Below, one piece after another: positions 1 through 9,282 of a DNA stretch of 64,000 nt. Each line of letters starts with the position of its first letter. The stretch's first letter is position 1. Position numbers and translations under genes: made by a program. This DNA is from Bromus sterilis (taxonomy: Eukaryota; Streptophyta; Magnoliopsida; Poales; Poaceae): positions 294,235,782-294,299,781 of the forward strand of contig OX465600.1 in assembly GCA_950022295.1 (NCBI GenBank), read 5' to 3'. The notes under the pieces are model-generated. The model had not been told where the DNA came from and did no database searches. It worked only from the letters and a program-made list of their open reading frames with translations.

Positions 1-4
1 GGAG

Positions 5-124
5 AAAATAGCGTCTCTCGGGGGTGTCTGCGCTCGAGCCCCCGAGTGCTTTAAGTATAGTCGCGTAGGCAAAAATAGCGTCTCTCGGGGGGAGTCTGCG
101 CTCGATCCTCCGAGTGCTTTAAGT
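5..124 (-). repeat. Two tandem units of about 67 bp, 3' region of element A
   Basis: Two copies begin near 5 and 72; each runs from AAAATAGCGTCTCTCGGGGG through CCCCCGAGTGCTTTAAGTA. On the minus strand each contains GCACTCGGGGGCTCG, close to the core of the 68-bp array of element B at 33383-34131 (GGCACTCGGGGGCTCG). Both arrays lie downstream of the protein-coding part. Tat-group elements are known for tandem repeats in this position. More copies may lie left of the window. Confidence 0.75.
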
Positions 125-128
125 AGTA

Positions 129-222
129 CTCCCTCCGATCCATAAAAAGTGTCGCCCACTTAGTACAAAGTTTGTACTAACTTAGTACAAAATGAACGAC
201 ACTTTTTATGGATCGGAGGGAG
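129..222. mobile_element. Stowaway-type MITE (Tc1/Mariner), 94 bp
   Basis: The sequence is almost entirely a pair of terminal inverted repeats. CTCCCTCCGATCCATAAAAA at the left matches its reverse complement at the right, ending GGATCGGAGGGAG. It is flanked by TA at 127-128 and 223-224, the Tc1/Mariner target duplication. CTCCCTCCG ends are characteristic of grass Stowaway elements. The short middle (ACTTAGTACAAAGTTTGTAC) is also partly palindromic. It inserted into the 3' region of element A and encodes nothing. Confidence 0.95.
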
Positions 223-654
223 TAATAGTTGGGCAACATCTCATTTATGGCTTCGAGTTTTTACATGAGTTGCCGATCGGTGTTGCTGCCGATACTGCTT
301 TGTTGGTCGAAAGTGTCTATGGGTAGTCTATGGGTAGAACAGGCCCATGTTTGCCACGTTCCAGGGATTTCCCACGTCTTAGTCAGTCTTTGGGTTCTTC
401 AGCATGTATGCTACTCCTCCTATGACCCCTGAGACTATGAACGGTCCTTCCCATTGCGGGGTAAGATTGTGGACTTTTTCTTGTATTAGCCGCAGGACAA
501 GATGTCCTTTGCGGAAGTTTCTTGTCCGCAGGCGGCTGCTTTGGTACGTGCGTAGTTTGTCTTGGTATCCTTCGGAACTTTCTGTAGTTGTGTCCCTTTC
601 TTTGTCTGCGATGTCTTTATCGTCCTGGAGTGCTTCTTATGCCTCTTCCTCTTC

Positions 655-1480
655 TTATCCCGAGATTCGGGGAGCTCCGAACTTTAGGTCGTGTGGCAGC
701 ACAGCTTCCGCCCCGTATACCATGAAAAAAGGTGTGTACTGGGTTGAGGCGTAGGGGGTGGTGCGCAAATTCCATAGGAGTACGGGGAGTTCTTCTACCC
801 AGTTGCCTGCTGCCTGTTTGAGTGGTGCGAGGAGTCGCTTTTTTATTCCTCCGCACACTAAGCTGTTTGCCTTTTCCACCTGGCCGTTGGACTATGGGTG
901 CACGACTGACACGTAGTTGATCTTAATGCCCAATTCTTGGCAGAAGTTCCAAAATTCTACTGATGTGAAGCTTGTACCGTTATTTGTGATGATGTTATGT
1001 GGTACGCCAAATCGGAAGATGATAGACTTAATGAAGTTAACTGCCGTGAGAGATGTTGAGCTGGTGATTGGAACTGCCTTAATCCCCTTGGTGAACTTGT
1101 CCACTGCCACTACGTGATGTATTCGACCCCCTTTTGAGGATTTCTTGAGTGGACCCACCATGTCGAGTCCCCATGTGGCGAAGGGCCAGGATAGTGGTAT
1201 GGTTTTGAGTTCTGATGCTGGAGCGTGTGGCCTATTGGCGAATTTTTGATAGGCGATGCAACGTCGCACTATGTCTTCCGCGTTTCGCATTGCGGTTGGC
1301 CAGTAGAACCCTGCTCGAAAAGCCTTCTTGGATTTCGAGCAACAGGGCCTTGCCGTCTTCTTCCTCGATGCACTTTTGGAGTACCTGAGAAATGTTGCGC
1401 TTGTAGAGCTGTCCGTTGATTACTGTGAACGCTTTAGCTCGTCGACTGATGCGTCGGGCTTTTGTAGTGTCTTGTGGCAA
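655..1480 (-). pseudogene. Integrase remnant of element A
   Basis: Integrase would join element DNA to the host chromosome. Translation of 1290-892 shows the core: WGLDMVGP with the first catalytic Asp, then IITNNGTSF where families have ITDNG, so the second catalytic Asp is Asn. The frame stops right after VVHP (codon TAG where Gln is usual), and the SNGQVEKAN segment with the catalytic Glu follows in the same frame past the stop (879-655). Upstream, 1480-1232 encodes the lead-in to the zinc-binding region (KAFTVINGQLYKR), separated by a frameshift. With a lost catalytic residue, a nonsense codon and a frameshift it cannot be active. Confidence 0.87.
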
Positions 1481-1740
1481 AGTGCCTTGTATTAGGAATC
1501 TGAGGAACGGTTTTGTCCAAGCTGGGCCTTCGGGTTCGGCTGGCTTGCCTATTCGACCGCGTTGTTGCCTTCTTCATCAGCGGTTGAGTTTGCTGCCGCC
1601 ACTTGCGCTGGTTCACTTGTGTTGTCATCCTCTACGGCTGCTTCTGGCGCGAGTGCCTTGGTTTTGATTGATCTCTAGCTGATACTCTCGAGGAAAACGT
1701 CTGGGGGAACTGGCCCTCGGTTTGATCCGATGTTTGCGAG

Positions 1741-2496
1741 CTAGTCTTCTTCTGTGTTATTTTCTCTGGTGATGTAGTTTAGCTCGCAGCCGTTGAATCC
1801 TCCTTCTAGAGGGCTGTAGAGCTTCTGGTATGCTACCATTTTGTCTACGACTGCTTCAAAATCCATCATTTCTTGCTGGACGACGAGGTTGTAGTCGCCG
1901 TAGATTACGAGACGGGTGGCGCCACAAGCTTTTGCCATGCGCATGCCATGGAGTAGTGCCTCATATTCCGCTTCGTTGTTTGATGCCTTGCTGAAGTTGA
2001 TCTGGAGCACTTATTTGAGTTTATTTCCTTTGGGCGAGATTAATACGACGCCCTCTCCAGCTCCTTGATGTCTTTTTGATCCATCAAAGAACATCGTCCA
2101 TGAGTTGGAGAGGTCTGGGAGTACTTGGGCTTTGATTGCCGTTGGATGCTTGAACTGCAGGTCACGGGGGCTGAGCTCGATGTTCCACTCGGCGAATCGA
2201 CCCGTTGCTCCAGGGTTGTTAAGGATGTCGGCGAGTGGTGTGCTACTCACAACCGTGATGAGGTGCTCGTCGAAGTAATGTGTTACTTTCATTGAGGTCA
2301 TGACGATAGCGTATACGAGCTTCTGGCAGTGCAGGTACCGCTGCTGAGATTTTGCGAGGACCTCGATGAGGTAGTAGCTTGGCCTTTGTATGCTCTGGGC
2401 TTTTCCTTCTTCCACGCGCTCGACGACGAGCGCTCTGCTGACTACGCTGCTGCGTGCCGCTATGTAGAGGTAGAGAGGTTCTCGCTCCTTGGGCAC
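1741..2496 (-). pseudogene. RNase H plus second RNase H-like domain of element A
   Basis: This part follows the reverse transcriptase after a frameshift. The first portion (2496-~2120) resembles the Gypsy RNase H and its tail (QRPSYYLIEVLAKSQQRY, then GRFAEWNIELSPRD). A second domain starts at WTMFFDGSKRHQGAG and continues with SNNEAEYEALLHGM and VIYGDYNLVVQQ. DGS, NEAEYEAL and GD are the acidic landmarks of the extra RNase H of Tat-group elements. A TAA stop at 2008-2010 splits the second domain (KGNKLK*VLQINF), so the protein is broken. The domain pair is the main evidence for the lineage call. Confidence 0.85.
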
Positions 2497-2588
2497 CGCT
2501 AGGATTGGTGGGGTCGAGAGGGTCTTTTTTAGATCCGCGAATGTGTTCCGGGCTTCTTCGGCTCAAATTTCTCTCCTTTTCTGAGAAA

Positions 2589-4433
2589 CTAGTAGAATGG
2601 TAGAGTCTTTTCTCCCAGCCTGCTGATGAAGCGGCTCAGTGTTGTGATTCTTCCTGTGAGTTGTTGTACGCCTTTGATGTTCACCGGTTCTTGCATCCCG
2701 GCGAGTGCTTGGACTTTTTCCGGGTTGGCTTCGACTCCTCGGGCAGAGACCATGTATCCGAGCAGTTTTCCGGCTGGGACGCCGAACACACACTTTTTTG
2801 GGTTGAGTTTGATTCTGTATCTGTTGAGTGCTGCAAATGCTTCGTGGAGGTCATCGAGTAGCGTGTTCGCACTATAAGTTTTGATGACGATGTCGTCGAC
2901 GTAGACTTGGACGTTTCTACCGATTTGGTCTCTTAAGCATGCTTGCATCATCCGCTGGTACGTGGTTCCGGCGTTTTTCAGTGAAAAAGGCATTGTCCTG
3001 TAGAAGAATGCGTCGTAGGGTGTGATGAATGAGGTCTGCTCTTTGTCTTCTTCCTTCATCCCGATTTGGTTGTATCCTGAGTAGGCATCGAGGAAAGACA
3101 AGAGGTCGCACCCTGCGGTAGTGTCGATTATCTGGTCTATCCTTGGCAGAGGTAAGTGATCCTTTGGGAAGTGTTTGTTGACGGTCCCGTAATCAACGCA
3201 CATGCATAGTACGTCGGTGTCCTTTTTAGGCACTAAGAATGGGTTTGCGTCCCAGGTGGCCTTCTTCGTCTGTCGGATGAATTGTGCGTCGAGTAGTCGA
3301 TTGACTTCTTCTCCAGTGGCTCTGTGCTTGGGTTCGGAAAATCTGCACAACGCCTTCTTCACTGGTTTGGTGTTTGGATGTATATGTAGTGCGTGCTCTG
3401 CGAACTCTCGTGGTATTCCGGGCATGTCGACCGGGCACCAGGAAAAATTTTTCCACTCCTCTCGGAGGAAAATCATAAGGGCAGTTGCTTGTTCTTCTGG
3501 GAGGTGAGCGTAGATTCGGACTGTCTTGTCCGGGTCCGATGGGTGCACCTGATGGGTGACTATGTCGCTGTCGATGCTGAAGTCGCGAGTGAATTCTTTT
3601 GATTCGCTTTTCCTTGCCAGTGGGAAAATGCTCTTGTCTGTCACCATGGCTATCTCTTCGAGCTGCTGCTGAGCTCCGAACGTGTCAGAAACTTCATGAA
3701 AGTCTCGGTCGCATTGGTCTGATTTGATAAAACTCCCATTGACCGTGATGACCCCTGAGGGTCCTGGCATCTTGAGCTTGAGGTACACATAGTGCGGGAC
3801 CGCCATAAACTGAGCGAATGCGGCCCGCCCGAGTATGGTGTGGTATTGGGACTGCCAGTTTAGTACTTCGTACTCGAGGATTTTTCTTGCGAAGTTGCCT
3901 TTGACGCCGAAGACGACATCAAGCTCGATTGTTCCGAGGGAGGACACTGCTTCACCTGGAACTACGCCGTAGAGTGTAACTCCTGACTTCTTCCAGACTG
4001 ATCGTGGAATCATCATCTTGTGCAAAGTGTTGGTAAAGATTATGTTTAAACTGCTGCCCCCGTCCGTGAAGACTCTGTCCACGTAATAACCGCCAATTTG
4101 GGCTCCGAGGACAAGTGGTGCGTGCCCTGGCCTTGGAATTGCGGGTGGGTGATTGCTTTGTGAGAAAGAATTGTTGGTCTCTGCGCCGTCCAGATGGTAG
4201 TTTTCTGCTGTTGTTAGGTTCTCGGCTGCTCGGGTTTGCAGGGTGTGGGCGTCATGTTTTGCTTTTGAGGGTCGTCCTTCTTGGATCATGCAGACCCGTC
4301 CATGAGACGGATGGTATTGCTCTTCTGCATTGGGTGCTGGCGGCTGCGCGGTTCCTCGAGCCCGTTTGGCTTCGAATTGCTTCTCTTCTTTGAGGGTGTT
4401 CGAGAGTTCGGTGAACAAACGACAACTTCTCAA
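2589..4433 (-). CDS. Protease-reverse transcriptase open frame of element A (614 aa)
   Basis: The longest open frame of element A. Residues 1-100 are a gag-like polar tail. The aspartic protease follows: VFTDGGSSLNIIF near residue 122 is the active-site region, in the DGGS form common in plant Tat elements rather than DTG/DSG. The segment YHTILGRAAFAQFMAVPHY is the protease flap end. The reverse transcriptase begins near residue 340; CVDYGTVNKHFPKDHLPLP, LSFLDAYSGYNQI and VYVDDIVIKT (YVDD near residue 511) are its motifs, the last holding catalytic Asp residues. The frame ends after the thumb region (ISRLGEKTLPFY), where a frameshift separates it from RNase H. Open here, but the element as a whole is defective. 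Confidence 0.9.
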   Translation of the reverse strand: MRSCRLFTELSNTLKEEKQFEAKRARGTAQPPAPNAEEQYHPSHGRVCMIQEGRPSKAKHDAHTLQTRAAENLTTAENYHLDGAETNNSFSQSNHPPAIPRPGHAPLVLGAQIGGYYVDRVFTDGGSSLNIIFTNTLHKMMIPRSVWKKSGVTLYGVVPGEAVSSLGTIELDVVFGVKGNFARKILEYEVLNWQSQYHTILGRAAFAQFMAVPHYVYLKLKMPGPSGVITVNGSFIKSDQCDRDFHEVSDTFGAQQQLEEIAMVTDKSIFPLARKSESKEFTRDFSIDSDIVTHQVHPSDPDKTVRIYAHLPEEQATALMIFLREEWKNFSWCPVDMPGIPREFAEHALHIHPNTKPVKKALCRFSEPKHRATGEEVNRLLDAQFIRQTKKATWDANPFLVPKKDTDVLCMCVDYGTVNKHFPKDHLPLPRIDQIIDTTAGCDLLSFLDAYSGYNQIGMKEEDKEQTSFITPYDAFFYRTMPFSLKNAGTTYQRMMQACLRDQIGRNVQVYVDDIVIKTYSANTLLDDLHEAFAALNRYRIKLNPKKCVFGVPAGKLLGYMVSARGVEANPEKVQALAGMQEPVNIKGVQQLTGRITTLSRFISRLGEKTLPFY

Positions 4434-5078
4434 GGTGTGGCCTGCTCTAAGGCGCCCCTAGTCGTCTTCGAAACAGTGGATTGTGCAGGGTCCATCCAGC
4501 TGTTCTTTGGCTGTGAGTTTTCTGGAGCCAGTGTGTCTTATTCTTCTTGCGATGGGGAACGATTGCGAGTGGTCTTCCGAACAGGAGTGGAACCTTGGGT
4601 CGAGCTCTATTCCGTCGTTGATCGAGTGGTTCCGAATCATCTTGGCAAACTGATCTGGTCTTCGAAACTGGGTCGTAGTACTCGCCGGACTGAGTTTCGG
4701 AGTCGCCGTCATGTCCCGCGGCGGGTGCTCGGGTGGTGGTGGGTGTTCGAGTGGTGGATAAAGCTGCTGCGGCATGTTGCGGATCCTCGAGTGAGATTTC
4801 TATGCATACTTCTTGTGCTTGCTCCAATATTCTGGATGGCTTCATGGTCGTGGCTTGCGCTTGCCTTCTGGATCGTCGAGTTCTTTTTCGTCGGTCACGA
4901 CTTTGGTAGTTGCTAAAAGATCGAACTTGGCCTAGTTGCAGGCCGAGCGATCTTGGTGGTGCGATGGAGAGGTTTGCGATGAACTTGAGTTCTTCGAGTG
5001 GATTGGATCTTTCTCGAGTCCTTGAGTTGTGACTTGCTGATGACGGGACCGCCGAGATCGTGATTCCAACATGCGTAG
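4434..5078 (-). pseudogene. Shortened gag region of element A
   Basis: Only about 650 bases separate the primer-binding site from the protease frame, too little for a full gag. An open frame runs on the minus strand from the primer-binding site (5097) to 4447; it is rich in Arg, Ser and Pro and shows no Gag core or CCHC zinc knuckle. Its start (APTVGTTHVGITISAV) closely matches the start of the corresponding frame in element B (APSVGTPQVGITISAA at about 24517). I infer a large internal deletion of gag, or a family whose gag is unrecognisable to me. Confidence 0.6.
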
Positions 5079-5096
5079 TCCCCACGGTCGGCGCCA
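5079..5096 (-). promoter_or_regulatory. Primer-binding site of element A
   Basis: On the minus strand TGGCGCCGACCGTGGGGA lies two bases inside the LTR end. It matches the element B site TGGCGCCGTCTGTGGGAA. This is where a tRNA would prime minus-strand DNA synthesis; I did not assign the tRNA. Confidence 0.8.
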
Positions 5097-5098
5097 AT

Positions 5099-5547
5099 TG
5101 ACGAGGATTGACCTCGGCAAATACCTTGATCAGGGACCCTGGGTTAGATCGTAGAGAGGATGAGCAGGTTGGCGATACTCGTCGGCTAACAGGAGATAGT
5201 ATTTCCTTCTCAATTGTATTATGCTGGAGGCGATTACAGTGGCGGTCAAGGCGAGTTCGCTCAGGACCGAAGGTGTTGATTGGAGATTAGATTTCCTGAG
5301 CCGTCACCCCTCCCAGCCTTTATATACTAGGCTGGGTCTCGTGGAGTCCGACTCAGGTTAGAAGTTCGATTGCTTAATCTAGCTCTACCTGGGACGCCAA
5401 TTCTTGACTTCCATGTTGGTCGCAGACTCCTACGTCGGTGCCTTGAGTGGGCCAGTCGTGGGCCTGTCGAGGCTTCCAGCGGTCCTTCTGTCTTCGTACG
5501 CACTAGGTATCCTCACACGCAGGAGTCGTGGGGTCACCCCCTCGTCA
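5099..5547 (-). repeat. 5' LTR of element A (449 bp)
   Basis: Ends are TGACGAGG and CCTCGTCA, an inverted pair fitting LTR rules. It aligns along its length with the LTR of element B, including the start GGGGGTGACCCCACGACTCC and a TATA box in GTATATAAAGGCTGGGAGG (minus strand, near 5310). Transcription of A would have started just downstream of that box, running toward lower coordinates. Confidence 0.9.
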
Positions 5548-5982
5548 ATCCTCCTTGATTCCTGCAGCTTCAAGGAAAAATTTGCACGGATATGTCATTG
5601 CACGTGTTGGACTTGTGTCTTCCAACAACTCTAGGGGCACATGATCTTGATTATAGCTCACCCTAGCAGCCGAGGATGAAGCTGCAGATCTAGTAACTCG
5701 GTCGGTACGCTCGGGCTTCTTATTCCCAAGCCATCCCTTTGCTTTTCCTAACAAGCACATTTCTGAAATCTTTGACAATTCACAAAAACAAGGATTTAAT
5801 AAAAGTGAGTTGAGGCAAACTACTCCACTCACTTACCTAAGGCATAAACTTGCATCAAAACTTGGAAAATAAATTTCTACGCATGCATGCAAGCTCATAA
5901 GAACAGCAACAAGAACTACTAAATACTCACAAACGAAGCCACCAATCAAAAATCTAATTGGAGGGGTGGAGGAGTCATATAC
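5548..5982 (-). pseudogene. Older host sequence between A and C; possible Athila ORF1-like fragment
   Basis: This 435-base piece is flanked by A on the left and C on the right. On the minus strand a frame from about 5832 to 5548 ends in LLEDTSPTRAMTYPCKFFLE just before A interrupts it. That phrasing reminds me of the start of the ORF1 region of Athila-like elements, but I cannot verify it. The remainder (5833-5982) has no feature I recognise, except TAGGTAAGT near 5830 on the minus strand, which resembles a splice donor. It is the oldest layer visible at this end. Confidence 0.45.
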
Positions 5983-7634
5983 TGATACGTCCCAAACGTA
6001 TCTATAATTTTTGCTTGCTCCATGCATGTTTTGTGTGATATTGCTATGTTTTAGATACACTTTCATACACTTTTGATCATATTTGGACTAACCTATTAAC
6101 TCAGTGCACCCCAGTGTCAGTTCCTATTTTCTGCTGTTTTTCAGTTTCAGGTTTCCCCCGTATTAAAAATGCTCCAAAAATTCCGGAAAAATACAATAAA
6201 AAATCAGCGTACCGGAAGTTTCCGGGATCACCAATGTGGGGACAGAGGGCCACCACCAGGTCCCCAGGCGCCCTCCCTGCGCGCCCTAGGGTGGGGCCGC
6301 GCGAGGGGGCCGCCTGGACCCCTGGTGGCCCCCCTGGCTTCCCCCTTTTCCTATATATTCTCCGTGACGGGAAACCTCGGAAGACAGAACCCTTTTTCGC
6401 GATCTCGCCTCTGTTCCGCGGCCGCCGCGCTTCCAAGATCGGGAGCGCCAGCAGACCTCTTCCTGGAACCCTGCCGGAGGGAGGATTGACCTCCAGGAGC
6501 CTCTCCTCCACCATGGACGCTTCCCGGATGATCCGTGAGTAGTCTACCTTGGACCATGGGTCCGTGATCACTAGCTATGTGATGTTCTCCTCCCCTCTTT
6601 CTTCTTCATGGATTAGATCTTGTGAGCTGCCCTACATGATCAAGGCACATATGTAATTCTTTCTGCTGTTTCTATGCTGACTTTGCTGAGATCTGATGGG
6701 TTATGAGACTATGTTCAGTTTGTGATTGAGTAATATATTTGGTTCTTATCTTTTATATTTTTGTTCTTGAGTAATTCTTGCATGTTCTCCGTTCTGTTTA
6801 TTGCTTTGGCCAAGTAGTAGGTAGTGACTCCAAGAGGGGCCCGATTGTGGGTTCATGCCCCCTGATGACTAGCTTCAGTGAAAAAAACATGAGTCGAGGG
6901 GATGTGATGTTGCCACAAGGTGGGAAACAACGGTGCTTGTGACCACGGTTGCAAGGATTGTTTACTTTACGCAAAGTTCTTTTAATGGAGTTGTTTGTTG
7001 CTTTGGATTTACACTTTGGGTGGGGCTCGCAACTTAATACCACCGAGATGTTCTGGATATATATCTCAAGGTGGATGATTACTAGTAGATGAAGTTGGAT
7101 TTCGGTCTACTTATTTTGGCGTACCGCCCATGGTTTTGAGCCTCTTCCTTTCTTTGTAGCATAGTTAGCATTGCGGTGCGTTTTTAATCCTGTCAATTGC
7201 CCAACTGTGATTTGTTTACCTCGCATAGCAGTTTTATCGTCTTTTGGGAGAGAGACATCACTAGTGAACATCACGGGATCCCGGTCCATATTCTCATCAC
7301 TGTTTACGCACTAAATTTATTTCCTGCTTTTACTTTCCAGTCGCAATTATCATTATCCTTTATCCCTTGCGTTTGATTCTTTGTAAACAACAAGTCCAGC
7401 GAGATTGACAACCTCTCTGAACTTCGTTGGGAGCAAAGTTATTTGTGTCTGTGTGTAGGTCCACATCAACCGCCTAATTTCTAGCGTCGTTGTCACCTAC
7501 TTGTCTCTTTCAGAGTCCTACGGGAGACAAACCCTATCCTCTACATAGGGGATATTTTCTGCTCTCCTACATCTCACCCTCCACTTGGGGTAACCAACGA
7601 ATGGCGAGAATCCATTATCATCTCTCGCACATCA
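5983..7634 (+). repeat. 5' LTR of element C (1652 bp)
   Basis: Starts TGATACGTCCCAAACGTATC and ends CGCACATCA, eleven bases before the primer-binding site. A TATA-like TATATATTCTCCGTGAC lies near 6352, following a GC-rich stretch (6240-6340). Copies related over long stretches occur at 11842-13490, 18486-20161, 34758-36388, 40585-42202, 46992-48630 and 52931-54570. Open frames of up to 156 codons in the GC-rich part recur in the copies but look non-coding. Confidence 0.9.
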
Positions 7635-7644
7635 AGCAAATTTT

Positions 7645-7662
7645 TGGCGCCGTTGCCGGGGA
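7645..7662 (+). promoter_or_regulatory. Primer-binding site of element C
   Basis: TGGCGCCGTTGCCGGGGA follows the LTR by ten bases. The same site type recurs in elements D, F, G, H and I. It is the annealing site for the tRNA primer of reverse transcription. Confidence 0.85.
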
Positions 7663-7802
7663 CTCAAATCTGCAAGATAGGGGAGTTGCACACTATCTTT
7701 TACCTTTGATTTTTAGTCTTGTTAGTTTAACTTTCAGTTTTTATCTTAGTGTCCTTTATCAAAAATTTAAAAAAATTATTTACCGTTCTAGGAATTGTCA
7801 TT

Positions 7803-8581
7803 ATGTCTGGTCCTTTTGCTTTTGTTGACACAGAAGTGCTCACCTTTAAACAAAAAGGAGGTAAAATTTAAAAGATGCTTGGTATAGAATTAATGATTCT
7901 CAGAAAAGAGCCACCAAGAAGAAATCCACTACTACCCTGCTTAGAAATTTTTATGTTGGAATTAGTCCTTGGAATAGGTTCGTTCTAGATACTGCTATCA
8001 ACGGGAATTTCCTAGAAGCCCCAATTTGGAAGTCTCTTAATGTTATTGAAAATCTAGTTGGAAATCTCCATGTTGCTAGCATACAAGAGGATATCACTCT
8101 AGCTCACATTATGAAAAACCTTGAAAAGGTAGAGTTAGAAATGCCAAGTATAAGTAGGATAAATGAGTTGGATCGCAAGATTCAAGGGAATTTGAATAGA
8201 CTTGACAGCTCCATGAATAAAATTATCAAAACTTTGGAGACCATCAAATCCCATGATATGGACCCTTCTAGGATAGATAAGATTGAGGAAATCATTGACA
8301 CTTTAGGAACTACTTTCTCCTCAATCAAACCAAAAATGGTAGAAACTCCGGCAAGAAGGGAACCTAAGTTCAATTATGTCCCTAAGGTTCCCCGACGTAA
8401 AACTAATCCACCCATTGCCAGGAGAGTTGAAACAGTGAAAACTTCTGAAGAAGTACCCCTATTAAATAAATTTATAAATGAAACTCCCATTGATTTTCAG
8501 CCTTTTGGTTTTATCCCTAGAAGTATCTTCATTAGGCCTTTATTTGAAATACCTCTTAAAACTATTTGTACAATTGAATAG
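7803..8581 (+). pseudogene. Gag-like remnant of element C
   Basis: An ATG at 7803 opens a short frame (MSGPFAFVDTEV) that shifts near 7870. The next frame, at about 7874-8581, reads DAWYRINDSQKRA then LLRNFYVGISPWNRFVLDTA, wording typical of the Gag core of Athila-like plant Gypsy elements. It continues into a charged, probably coiled-coil part (residues around INELDRKIQGNLNRLDSSMN) and ends with a stop at 8579-8581. No zinc knuckle and no protease follow. Gag would form the particle that packages element RNA. The frameshift makes this copy non-functional, although the downstream 157-codon part is open. Confidence 0.72.
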
Positions 8582-9282
8582 CTTTTTGATGATCTTGATG
8601 ATGGTTCGATTGATACAACGTGATTCTTCTTTTTGCTTTTTGCCTAGCTTAAAGGCATAAAAGAAAGCGCTTGTTGGGAGGCAACCCAAAATGTTTTTAC
8701 TTTTGTTTTTAGTGGTCTTGATGATTGTTACTACTGTAGCAACATCATTGTATCTTTATTTTCAAGCTTTGTGCCAAGTTTAGCCTCCGATTGCAAGAAA
8801 ATTGAAAATTTGTGACACGCTGTCCATAAAACAGATTCTGTCCTTGGACGGAAAAATTATCCTAAAATCACCAGATCATCTTTTTTACCTGAATATTTTT
8901 TACAGCGTGCTCCATAAAATTGAATTACGAGCGTCTGTTTTGAGTTTTTTTATTTGAGTTGCAGAAGTACCCCGAAATAATTATTTACTATTTGTTGTTC
9001 TGTTTTTCATAGATTCTGCCACATTTTTCCTTTCCTTACTTTTGCAAACCTTAAGATTACTTTTTCTTTTCAAAAACATTTTGGCAATCTTGAGAAACAG
9101 TAGCTCTTCAAGAATATCTTTATTTCCAGTAGAGTAAAATTATTTTATTAAGGGTACTAACCTCTCTAATCACCTTATGATGAGTTATGTATGAAGGAAG
9201 TTTTCAAGTGTGTGAGGAAAGATGATGAAAGAAGATCCGGGAGTGTCAAACGCTCAAGCTTGGGAATGCCCCCATGCATCCC
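8582..9282 (+). other. Non-coding 3' region of element C, first part
   Basis: No protein frame stands out. AAAGCGCTTGTTGGGAGGCA near 8664 is a landmark found, with small changes, at the end of the coding region of D, H and I (reversed there). TGTTGCTACAGTAGTAACA-type sequence and a segment coding in three frames for nothing recognisable follow. The stretch is colinear with 31740-32395 of element G and with reversed parts of D, H and I. Confidence 0.75.

Larger units (their letters stand above)
1..5547 (-). mobile_element. Element A: Ty3/Gypsy LTR retrotransposon, Tat-like, 3' end outside window
   Basis: Read on the minus strand the order is LTR (5099-5547), primer-binding site, short gag region, protease-reverse transcriptase, RNase H with a second RNase H-like domain, then integrase: the Ty3/Gypsy order. 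The extra RNase H is a known mark of the Tat group. Downstream of pol lie short tandem repeats (1-124); the 3' LTR is outside the window. Stops and frameshifts in integrase, RNase H and gag show it is dead. Its LTR is clearly related to that of element B (24065-24512), so A may represent the polymerase-bearing relative of B. Confidence 0.88.

Noticed and set aside
4281..4916. 211-codon plus-strand frame
   Set aside because: Shadow of element A's gag region on the other strand; no recognisable motif.
6114..6542. 142-codon plus-strand frame in the GC-rich part of element C's LTR
   Set aside because: Similar frames appear on both strands in several LTR copies, with no shared protein motif and no start context; a by-product of GC content.
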